Source: Trebonia sp. (GTDB lineage Bacteria > Actinomycetota > Actinomycetes > Streptosporangiales > Streptosporangiaceae). From it: 17,331 nt of DNA. The stretch's first letter is position 1. Each line of letters begins with the position of its first letter. A model generated the notes under the pieces. That model worked only from the letters and a program-made list of their open reading frames with translations. It made no database searches and was not told the DNA's origin. The DNA lies in assembly GCA_030038035.1 (NCBI GenBank), contig JASHPP010000266.1:1-17331 (forward strand), in the 5' to 3' direction. Of this stretch, positions 7,450 through 14,432 are shown piece by piece. The position numbers and the translations under genes are program-made.

Positions 7450-8552
7450 AGGTGCTGCACGTGATAACCGGGCTGGACGCCGGGGGCGCCGAGACTCAGC
7501 TGGCCATGCTGCTGCGGCACACCAGGCACGACTCCGACGTCGTCACGCTCTATAACCCGGGCCCGATCGCCGAGCAGATCCGGGCGCAGGGCACTTCAGT
7601 GCGCGACATCGGGATGCGGCGCAACACCGACCTGACGGCCCTGCCGAGGCTGAGCTCGCTGATCAGGGCCGGGCGGTACGACGTGGTGCACGCCCACCTC
7701 TACCGGTCGCAGATCTACGCCCGCCCGGCCGCGCGGCTGGCCCGGACGCCGGTGGTGGTCACGACCGAGCATTCGATCGGCGAAACGCACATCGAGCGGA
7801 GGAAGATGACCTCCGGGGTACGGGGGCTCTACCTCGCCTCGGAGTTTTTCTCCGACGGCACGATCGCTGTGTCCGACGTCGTCCGGGATCGCCTCGTCAA
7901 GTGGGGTGTCCCGGCGCGGAAGATCACGGTGATCCCGAACGGGGTGGACACCGCCGCGTTCGCCTTCGACCCGGAGGCGCGCACCCGCGCCCGTGAGCAG
8001 TTCGGCATCCGGCCGGACACGTACGTGATCGGGACGCTGGGCCGGCTGGACTCGAACAAGCGCGTCGACATGCTGATCGAGGCCGTGAAGCCGCTGCTCG
8101 GCGAGCGGTGCGTGCTGCTTGTGGTCGGCCGTGGCGGGGAGATGGACAACCTGAAGGAACACGCGGCGAGGGCCGGGGCCGGCGACCGGGTCATCTTCGC
8201 GGGGTTCCAGGCCGACACCGTCGCGATGCTGTCCGCCTTCGACCTGTACGTCATGGCATCCCGCCAGGAGACGTTCGGGCTCGCGGCGATCGAGGCCATG
8301 GCCAGCGGGCTGCCCGTGCTGTACACCACGTGCCCGGCGTTGGACGGGATCGAGACCGAGCAGGCACGACAGGTGGAGGGGACCCCCGAGGCGCTGCGCG
8401 CGGCTCTTAGCGCAGCGGTGGCCGCCGGGCCGCGGGTGCGCAAGGCCGACAGCGCGGTGACTGACCGCTATAGCATCAGCGCTACCGCACAGCGCGTCGA
8501 CGATCTCTACGAGCGGCTGCGGAAGCCCTCGGGACGGGGTGCCGTGGCTTGA
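7446..8552 (+). CDS. GT4 family glycosyltransferase
   Basis: The 368-residue product is a GT-B fold retaining glycosyltransferase of family GT4. The N-terminal acceptor half opens with the typical HVITGLDAGGAETQL loop (residues about 5-19) and includes DVVHAHLYRS. The C-terminal donor half has VIPNGVD, GTLGRLDSNKRVDMLIEA and the EX7E donor motif in RQETFGLAAIEAM (Glu275 and Glu283). Donor and acceptor sugars cannot be read from sequence. There are only weak purine-rich bases before the ATG, so translation probably depends on coupling through the 7405-7449 mini-ORF. The next gene begins one base after the stop. Confidence 0.9.
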   Translation: MKVLHVITGLDAGGAETQLAMLLRHTRHDSDVVTLYNPGPIAEQIRAQGTSVRDIGMRRNTDLTALPRLSSLIRAGRYDVVHAHLYRSQIYARPAARLARTPVVVTTEHSIGETHIERRKMTSGVRGLYLASEFFSDGTIAVSDVVRDRLVKWGVPARKITVIPNGVDTAAFAFDPEARTRAREQFGIRPDTYVIGTLGRLDSNKRVDMLIEAVKPLLGERCVLLVVGRGGEMDNLKEHAARAGAGDRVIFAGFQADTVAMLSAFDLYVMASRQETFGLAAIEAMASGLPVLYTTCPALDGIETEQARQVEGTPEALRAALSAAVAAGPRVRKADSAVTDRYSISATAQRVDDLYERLRKPSGRGAVA

Positions 8553-8553
8553 C

Positions 8554-10377
8554 ATGAAGGTGGCGCTCACTGCGGAGGGCACCTACCCACACCAGTTCGG
8601 CGGCGTCAGCGTGTGGTTCGACCAGCTCATCAGGGGGCTCCCCGGCTACGAGTTCACAGTCGTGGCGCTGGTCGCCACGGGAGCAGAGCCGGTGCAGTGG
8701 GAGCTGCCTGCTAACGTCTCACGGCTGGTGACGATCCCGCTGTGGGGTTCCCCCCCGCCATTGCGGCCGCGGGCCCGCCTTCGGGGCGCGTGGCCTGCCA
8801 GGCATCCGCCGCTTCCGGTACGCGACCTGATCGACGTGCTGCTGGCGCCGCAGGCTGTGGCGCGGATCCGGTTCACCGCCGTGATGCGGGAACTGTTCGG
8901 CTACGCGCAGGCCGAGAGCCTGTTCGCTGCGCTGTCCAGCGAGGCGGCGGCGCGGCTGCTGTGCGACCAGTGGCGGGAGCGATGGCCGCAGCTGGCGGTG
9001 AACCACGGGGTGCAGTCGCCTTCCGTGCTGCCGTCCCTGGGTGACGCGGTCACCCTGCTCCAGCTGATCGAGCACGCGCTGCGGCCGCTGTCCCACCCGC
9101 CTGTGCAGGCGGACCTGGTGCACGCGGTGACCAACGGCCTGGGCGTGCTGCCGGCCGTGGCTGCCAAGTGGCGGTACGGGACGCCACTGGTCGTCACAGA
9201 GCACGGCGTCTATATGCGCGAGCAGTACCTGCACCTGCGCCGCCCGCCGTTCGGGTGGCCGGTCAAGGACCTGCTGCTGCGCTTCCTTGGCCAGGTCTGC
9301 GCGCTGGGCTACCGGGAGGCCGAAGTGATCACCCCGGGCAACATCTACAACAAGCGCTGGGAAGAACGCCTCGGCGCGGACGGCACACGGATCCGCACGG
9401 TCTACAACGGCGTGAACCCGCAGGTCTTCCCCGCGCTGACCACCGAGCCTGAGGTGCCCACGATCTCCTGGCTCGGCCGGATAGACCCGATCAAGGACCT
9501 GGAGACCCTGCTGCGCGCGTTCGCCCTGGTCGTTGAGGAGATGCCGGAGGCCAGGCTGCGGATATTCGGGTCACCGCCGCGCGGCCGCGACGCGTACCTT
9601 GAGCGCTGCCGGGCGCTGGCCGCCGACCTCGGGATCGACGACCGGGCCACATTCGAAGGCAGGGTGGCACAGGTCCGGGAGGCCTACGCGGCCGGGCAGG
9701 TCGTGGCGCTCTGCAGCATCAGCGAGGGCTTTCCTTACTCGCTCATCGAGGCGATGGCCTGCGGGCGGGCGTGCGTGGCCACCGACGTCGGCGGCGTGGG
9801 CGAGGCGCTCGGCGACTCCGCCGGCCTCATCGTCCCGCCGCGTAACCCGAAGGCGCTCGCGGACGCGTGCCTGCGGCTGCTCCGCGACGCCGAGCTGCGC
9901 AAGAAGCTCGGCAGCGCCGCCCGGCAGCGCGCGCTCGAGCACTTCACCGTGGACCGGGCGGTCGCCAGGTTCAACGAGATCTACAGCTACTTCGGCACCG
10001 GGCGCCAGGTCGTCACTGCGAACGCCGATACGGTGCCGTTCCCCAAGGTCGGCCACGTGGCCAAGGCCGTGGAGGCCGTCGCCGCCGCGGAGACGGTGCC
10101 GTTCCCCAAGATCGGCCACACGCCCATCGATGCGGGCCTGAGCGTGACTAAGGAGAACCCGGTGGCGGAGGCGCACCCCGCCAGGAACGCGGGCCTGAGC
10201 GTGACCAAGGAGAACCCGGTGGCGGAGGCGCACCCCGCCAGGAACGCGGGCCTGAGCGTGACCAAGGAGAACCCGGTGGCAGAGCCGCACCCCGCCAGGA
10301 ACGCGGGCCTGAGCGTGACCAAGGAGAACCCGGTCGTGGAGGCGCACGCCGCCGAGCCCTCGGAAGTCTCGTCATGA
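8554..10377 (+). CDS. pelF: PelF-type GT4 glycosyltransferase with C-terminal repeat tail
   Basis: The 607-residue product begins with the DUF3492-type N-terminal region typical of PelF (MKVALTAEGTYPHQFGGVS) and continues with a GT4 donor domain. This includes TVYNGVNP, SWLGRIDPIKDLETLL and the EX7E motif in SEGFPYSLIEAM (Glu391, Glu399). In Pseudomonas, PelF is the cytosolic UDP-GlcNAc/GalNAc-using synthase of the Pel polysaccharide and is about 507 residues long. Here the catalytic part ends near residue 485 and about 120 extra residues follow: two copies of a TVPFPK(V/I)GH motif and four copies of a 19-residue repeat. ATG at 8554 is preferred over GTG at 8539 because family members begin exactly there. 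The stop overlaps the next ATG by four bases. Family assignment is strong; the sugar used is inferred. Confidence 0.9.
   Translation: MKVALTAEGTYPHQFGGVSVWFDQLIRGLPGYEFTVVALVATGAEPVQWELPANVSRLVTIPLWGSPPPLRPRARLRGAWPARHPPLPVRDLIDVLLAPQAVARIRFTAVMRELFGYAQAESLFAALSSEAAARLLCDQWRERWPQLAVNHGVQSPSVLPSLGDAVTLLQLIEHALRPLSHPPVQADLVHAVTNGLGVLPAVAAKWRYGTPLVVTEHGVYMREQYLHLRRPPFGWPVKDLLLRFLGQVCALGYREAEVITPGNIYNKRWEERLGADGTRIRTVYNGVNPQVFPALTTEPEVPTISWLGRIDPIKDLETLLRAFALVVEEMPEARLRIFGSPPRGRDAYLERCRALAADLGIDDRATFEGRVAQVREAYAAGQVVALCSISEGFPYSLIEAMACGRACVATDVGGVGEALGDSAGLIVPPRNPKALADACLRLLRDAELRKKLGSAARQRALEHFTVDRAVARFNEIYSYFGTGRQVVTANADTVPFPKVGHVAKAVEAVAAAETVPFPKIGHTPIDAGLSVTKENPVAEAHPARNAGLSVTKENPVAEAHPARNAGLSVTKENPVAEPHPARNAGLSVTKENPVVEAHAAEPSEVSS
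10030..10119 (+). repeat. Two copies of a 27-base unit encoding TVPFPK(V/I)GH
   Basis: Copies at 10030-10056 and 10093-10119 differ at a single base (GTC/ATC) and are 63 bases apart, in the same reading frame. They lie at the start of the PelF tail, immediately after the catalytic domain. The near-identity at DNA level suggests a recent duplication. Confidence 0.75.
10132..10353 (+). repeat. 57-bp tandem repeat, 3.9 copies, coding a 19-residue unit
   Basis: Units begin at 10132, 10189, 10246 and 10303. The first three are complete and differ by only a few bases; the fourth diverges in its last five codons. Each unit encodes AGLSVTKENPVAEAHPARN or a close variant and keeps the reading frame, forming most of the C-terminal tail of the PelF-type protein. 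Such near-identical units are prone to gain or loss by slippage or recombination, so copy number probably varies between strains. Confidence 0.92.
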
Positions 10378-11753
10378 CCCAGCTAGCCGGAATCAGCGCG
10401 GCGGAGTGGGACGAGCTCTGCGCGCGGTTCGCCACGGTCTGCGAGTCCGCCGTGGATCCGTTCGAGGTCGCAAGCGCGCTGGAATTTGAGGGAGTCAGCG
10501 ACCGGACCGCAACCGCCGAGTACGGCCTGGAGGACGTGTTCGCGCTGGCACGCGTGCTGTACGAGGAGATACCGCGGCAGCCTGCCGTGCCTGAGCCTGT
10601 GCCGGATCCGTGGCCGCACGGTCCGCTCCGGCTGATGCTGCACGGCCTGCTCTACGCCCTGCCGGCGGTCTGCTTTCCCGCGGCAGGAGGGCTGCTCGCC
10701 GGGCCAGGCGTGCTGCCTACCCTGGTGGTGGCGCTGCTGACCGGCTGGGGGCTGAGCCAGGGACTGGCCGCCATCGGCTACCACCGGCTGGGCACGGCCG
10801 GGCGGGGCCAGGCCCAGCGCGTGCTGCGCGCGGGCCTTGTGACGGGGCTGGCCACCGTGGGACTCGTGATGGCGGTGACCGGGCACATCACCGGCGGGCA
10901 CCCGGCCGTCCTCTGCTTCGGCGCCGGGGAAGGAGCCTACATGCTCGGCGCGTGCGTGCTCCTGGTGACCGGGACGGAGTTGTGGCTGCTGGTGGCGCTG
11001 GCTCCCGGGGTGGCAGGTGCCGCGGTGTTCCTGCTTTCCGGCAGGCCGCCGGGCCTTGAGCACCTGACCTGGGCGGCGCTGGCCGCCACGCCGGTGCTCG
11101 CGTGCGTGATCGCGCTGTCCGGCCGCACCGGGCCCGGGCCCGTGGCCGGGCGGCTGCTGGTGGCGGCCGAACTCGGCGGTGCCGTGCCCGCGTTCCTGCT
11201 TGGCGTGGTCGCGGCCGGGCTGCTCACGTTCCCTGTCGTGGCGGGCCCGGCCGGGCACGGCGGAGTCAACCTCGGTGCGCTGGTCGCGTCGATCCCGCTC
11301 GCGCTGAGCATGGGCGTGGCGGAGTGGAGCCTGCTGTGGTACCGGCGGCGTACCCGGTACCTGCTCGGGGTGACCAACAACCCGCGCTGGTTCCGCAGGC
11401 AGGCCCACCTGTCGCTGCTCGGTGCCCTGCTGCAGTACCTGTCGGGCACGGTGGTGCTAGTCTGCCTGGCGATCGGCGTCGCGATCGAGACGGGCCTGCT
11501 GCGGCCGCGGCATGAGATGATGCCGGAGATCGCCGCGTACCTGGTGCTCGGTGCCGCGATGTTCCTCGTGCTGCTGCTGCAGGCGGTGCGGGTCCGCGCC
11601 GTGCCGCTCGCCGCGGCGGCCGCGGCGCTGGGCGCGGAGGTAGCGCTGCGCCAGCACGGGCTGGCCGTGCAGCTCGCGGTGCCCGTGGCACTGCTTTTCG
11701 TGGTGGGCAGCTACGGCCTGGCCTGCCTCGGGGCGGCCGTGCGGCATGCCTAG
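10374..11753 (+). CDS. Polytopic membrane protein, candidate PelG-like exporter
   Basis: The 459-residue product has a soluble, acidic N-terminal domain of about 75 residues. It contains a DPFEVASALEFEGVSDRTA segment and YGLEDVFALARVLYEEIP. About twelve hydrophobic segments follow from residue ~82 to the end, with a basic loop WYRRRTRYLLG...NNPRWFRRQ before the last four. No family motif allows a firm name. Its length, segment number and position immediately after pelF (ATGA overlap at 10374) match PelG, the MOP-superfamily membrane partner of PelF, but PelG has no such N-terminal domain and I cannot show homology by eye. A flippase or polymer translocation role is inference. There are 42 bases before the next gene. 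Confidence 0.7.
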   Translation: MTQLAGISAAEWDELCARFATVCESAVDPFEVASALEFEGVSDRTATAEYGLEDVFALARVLYEEIPRQPAVPEPVPDPWPHGPLRLMLHGLLYALPAVCFPAAGGLLAGPGVLPTLVVALLTGWGLSQGLAAIGYHRLGTAGRGQAQRVLRAGLVTGLATVGLVMAVTGHITGGHPAVLCFGAGEGAYMLGACVLLVTGTELWLLVALAPGVAGAAVFLLSGRPPGLEHLTWAALAATPVLACVIALSGRTGPGPVAGRLLVAAELGGAVPAFLLGVVAAGLLTFPVVAGPAGHGGVNLGALVASIPLALSMGVAEWSLLWYRRRTRYLLGVTNNPRWFRRQAHLSLLGALLQYLSGTVVLVCLAIGVAIETGLLRPRHEMMPEIAAYLVLGAAMFLVLLLQAVRVRAVPLAAAAAALGAEVALRQHGLAVQLAVPVALLFVVGSYGLACLGAAVRHA

Positions 11754-11795
11754 CTGCTTCCGTTTGAAACCTCGTCCGAAGTTATAGGAGGAAGA

Positions 11796-12794
11796 ATGAC
11801 GCAAACCACCGTCGCGGTCACCGGGGCCGAGGGGTTCATCGGCTCGCACCTGACCGAGGAGCTGGTGCGGCGCGGATTCCGGGTCAAGGCCATGGCGCTT
11901 TACAACATGTGGAGCTCGGCCGGCTGGCTTGAGACGCTGGCGCCCGACGTCCGGGAGTCGGTCGAGGTGGTGTTCGGCGACGTGCGGGACCCGGCGTCGG
12001 CCCGCGAACTGGTCGACGGCGCGGAGGTCGTCTACCACCTTGCCGCCATCGGTTCTGTGCCCTACTCGTACCGGGCGCCGCGCACCTTCGTTGACAACAA
12101 CTCGATCGGCACCCTGCACGTGCTCGAGGCGGTGCGCGCCTGCCGCACCCCGCGGCTGGTGCACACGTCGACCAGCGAGACCTACGGGACCGCCCGCACC
12201 GTGCCGATCAGCGAGGAGCACCCGCTGCAGGCGCAGTCGCCGTACGCCGCATCGAAGATTGCCGCCGACAAGCTGGTGGAGTCCTACTACCTGAGCTTCG
12301 GCCTGCCCGCGGTGACGCTGCGCCCCTTCAACACGTTCGGCCCGCGCCAGTCCACCCGGGCCGTCATCCCGCAGATCATCACCCAGCTGGCGGCCCGCCC
12401 CGCGCAGATCAAGCTGGGCGCGCTGGCACCGACCAGGGACTTCAGCTATGTCACCGACACCGCGGCGGCGTTCGTGTCCGTGGGCACGGCGCCGGCTTCG
12501 GCGGTGCTTGGCGAGGTGTTCAACTGCGGGCCAGGGGAGGACGTCTCGATCGGGGACCTCGCGGCGGAGATCGCGGCGCTCATGGACGTCCAGGCCGACA
12601 TCGTCGAGGACGCGCAGCGGATGCGCCCCAAGGAGTCCGAGGTGATGCGGCTGGTCTGCGACGCCGCCAAGCTCAGCGCCCGGACCGGCTGGAAGCCCCA
12701 GGTATCGAGGGAGGAGGGGCTGCGCCAGACGATCGACTGGTTCCTCGACCCGGCGAACCTGGAGCGGTACACGCTCAACGAATACCACGTGTGA
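11796..12794 (+). CDS. NAD-dependent sugar-nucleotide 4,6-dehydratase, LegB-like SDR
   Basis: The 332-residue product is an extended short-chain dehydrogenase/reductase. It has the NAD motif TGAEGFIGSH (residues about 9-18), HTSTSETYG and the catalytic YAASK (Tyr150, Lys154). The overall pattern closely follows LegB-type NDP-GlcNAc 4,6-dehydratases of legionaminic acid pathways. Examples are the LYN...S.GWLE segment after the first strand, PYSYRAP, RPFNTFGPRQS.RAVIP, LG.L.PTRDF.YVTDT and the ending TIDWFLDPANLERY. Such enzymes make 6-deoxy-4-keto amino-sugar nucleotides. No NeuB- or aminotransferase-like gene is present, so the product probably feeds a deoxyamino sugar of this polymer rather than a sialic-acid-like sugar. 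A strong AGGAGGAAG at 11786-11794 precedes the start. Confidence 0.88.
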   Translation: MTQTTVAVTGAEGFIGSHLTEELVRRGFRVKAMALYNMWSSAGWLETLAPDVRESVEVVFGDVRDPASARELVDGAEVVYHLAAIGSVPYSYRAPRTFVDNNSIGTLHVLEAVRACRTPRLVHTSTSETYGTARTVPISEEHPLQAQSPYAASKIAADKLVESYYLSFGLPAVTLRPFNTFGPRQSTRAVIPQIITQLAARPAQIKLGALAPTRDFSYVTDTAAAFVSVGTAPASAVLGEVFNCGPGEDVSIGDLAAEIAALMDVQADIVEDAQRMRPKESEVMRLVCDAAKLSARTGWKPQVSREEGLRQTIDWFLDPANLERYTLNEYHV

Positions 12795-12798
12795 ACCG

Positions 12799-13704
12799 AT
12801 GCGGATCCTGATCATCGGTGCGAGCAGTTTCCTCGGCGGCCACGTAAGACGCGAGGCCGCGAGCGCGGGCCACACGGTGCTGACCGCGGGTCGCTCGGCG
12901 CTCCCCGGGCAGCACCTGCGGCTGGACCTCGTGGCGGATCCCGTCGCGCAGGTCGCTTCGCTGGTGGCGTCCGCCGCGCCCGAGGTGGTCGTCAACTGTG
13001 CCGGGGCGACCAGCGGCAGCGCGGACGCACTCGCGGCCGCGAACATCACCGCGGTGCACACGCTGGTCACGGCCTTGCTCCAGAGCCGCGCCCGCGTTCC
13101 GGCCCGGCTTGTGCACGTCGGATCGGCCGCCGAGTACGGGGCGGCCGAGGATGGCGTGCCGGTGGCCGAGACGGCCGTCCCCCGGCCGGCCGGCCTGTAC
13201 GGTGTCACCAAGCTCGGCGGCACCCGGCTGGTCGAACTGGCCCGTACGGCAGGGCTGGACGCCGTGGTGCTGCGGGTGTTCAACGTGGTCGGGGCCGGGG
13301 CGCCGGAAGACAGCCTGCCCGGACACGCCGCCGCGCAACTGCGGCGGCTGCTGGCAGCGGCCAACGGCACGAGCCTGCGGCTGGGCCCGCTGCACTCGGT
13401 TCGCGACTTCGTGGACGCCCGCGATGTCGCCGACGCGGCGCTTGCCGCGGCGGCGGCGCCGTCCCTGCCGCACGCGGTCGTCAACGTCGGCAGCGGCACC
13501 GGCGTCCCGGCCCGGGTCCTGGTCCAGGAGCTGCTCGCGGCCAGCGGATGCGATGTCCAGGTGCGCGAGGACGCCCCCGGATCAGCGCGCACGGCCGGCC
13601 TCGACTGGCAGCAGGCCGACATCACGAGGGCGGCCGAAGACCTGGGCTGGCGGCCGCGCCGGGACCTGGCCGCGGCTGTCCGGGATCTGTGGAATGGAGC
13701 CTGA
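12799..13704 (+). CDS. NAD-dependent epimerase/dehydratase family protein (SDR)
   Basis: This 301-residue extended SDR has an N-terminal GASSFLGGH dinucleotide motif (residues about 7-15), VGSAAEYG in the catalytic strand region and YGVTK (Tyr134, Lys138). A C-terminal substrate domain contains VRDFVDARDVADA and LGWRPRRDL. It would act on a nucleotide sugar. Its place four bases after the LegB-like gene suggests it reduces or epimerises the 4-keto product of that enzyme, but specificity (4-epimerase, 4-reductase or other) cannot be told. The stop TGA shares one base with the ATG of the first spherulin-4 gene. Confidence 0.86.
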   Translation: MRILIIGASSFLGGHVRREAASAGHTVLTAGRSALPGQHLRLDLVADPVAQVASLVASAAPEVVVNCAGATSGSADALAAANITAVHTLVTALLQSRARVPARLVHVGSAAEYGAAEDGVPVAETAVPRPAGLYGVTKLGGTRLVELARTAGLDAVVLRVFNVVGAGAPEDSLPGHAAAQLRRLLAAANGTSLRLGPLHSVRDFVDARDVADAALAAAAAPSLPHAVVNVGSGTGVPARVLVQELLAASGCDVQVREDAPGSARTAGLDWQQADITRAAEDLGWRPRRDLAAAVRDLWNGA

Positions 13705-14432
13705 TGTCTGCCCCGGACGGCCAGGCGGTTCCCGTCCGGCCTCGCCTGGTCGTCCCGGCATACTTTCATCCTGGCCTGCAGCCCCAGCAGTGGCAGTGGC
13801 TGGCCGAGCACCCGTCGCGGGTGTGGCTGGTCATCCTCAACGTCGCGAGCGGGCCGGGAACCAGGCCGCAGCGGGCGTTCCGGGAGGCAGCGGACCTGCT
13901 GCGCCGCGCGGGCGTGGGCGTGATCGGGTACATCGACACCGACTACGGGCATGTTCCCATGCCCCAGGCGATGGCTGAGGCCGGCCGCTACCAGGACTGG
14001 TACGGCGTGCGCGGAATGTGCCTCGACCGGGTCGCCGCCGGTCCGGAGCAGGTCAGGTACTACGCGGAGCTGGCGGCCCGGATCCGGGCGGAGGACCTGG
14101 ACGTCGTGTTCTTCAACCACGGCACGCACCCGGCCGAGGCCTATGCCCGGCACGCGGACCTGCTCGGCACCTTCGAGGGGCCGTGGCCCGCCTACCAGCG
14201 GCTGCACATGCCGCGCTGGACGCAGCGGTGGGCGCCGGAGAAGTTCTACCACGTGGTGCACTCCGTCCCGGTGGACAAGCTCGCCGACGCCCGGCAGCTG
14301 GCGGTGAGCCGCCGCGCGGCGTCCGTGTACATCACAGAACGAAGCGGGCCGAACCCGTACGATGCCCTGCCGGCCGACTACGGCGTCGGCGACGGCAGGC
14401 CAGGGGGTCGGCACCGGAAGGAGCTGACATGA
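13704..14432 (+). CDS. Spherulin-4 family protein, soluble form
   Basis: The 242-residue product belongs to the spherulation-specific family 4 group, related to GH135 (fungal Sph3) and the GH114-like domain of PelA, which cleave galactosamine-containing polymers. Visible family features are LVVPAYFHPG at the N-terminal first strand, GVGVIGYIDTDYG, RGMCLDRVAAGP with Asp108, FFNHGTHP, and LGTFEGPW with Glu158. At the position where fungal enzymes have an Asp-Glu pair, this protein has Asp108-Arg109. ATG at 13704 overlaps the upstream stop; the longer open frame from 13548 runs inside the SDR gene. No signal peptide is visible, so it appears cytoplasmic, unless export is non-classical. The stop overlaps the start of its paralogue (ATGA). 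Confidence 0.85.
   Translation: MSAPDGQAVPVRPRLVVPAYFHPGLQPQQWQWLAEHPSRVWLVILNVASGPGTRPQRAFREAADLLRRAGVGVIGYIDTDYGHVPMPQAMAEAGRYQDWYGVRGMCLDRVAAGPEQVRYYAELAARIRAEDLDVVFFNHGTHPAEAYARHADLLGTFEGPWPAYQRLHMPRWTQRWAPEKFYHVVHSVPVDKLADARQLAVSRRAASVYITERSGPNPYDALPADYGVGDGRPGGRHRKELT

Noticed and set aside
10132..10353. Regular direct repeats considered as a CRISPR array
   Set aside because: The 57-bp units are contiguous with no unique spacers, in frame within pelF, and encode a repeated peptide; no cas gene is present.
11457..14414. Very long minus-strand open frame (985 codons) opposite the SDR and spherulin-4 genes
   Set aside because: It runs antisense to four well-recognised plus-strand genes, has no recognisable domain and is Arg/His/Gly/Pro-rich, as expected of a shadow frame in GC-rich DNA.
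14018..14428. N-terminal extension of the second spherulin-4 protein (start at 14018)
   Set aside because: It would lie wholly inside the first spherulin-4 gene in another frame; ATG at 14429 has a strong ribosome binding site and the ATGA overlap.
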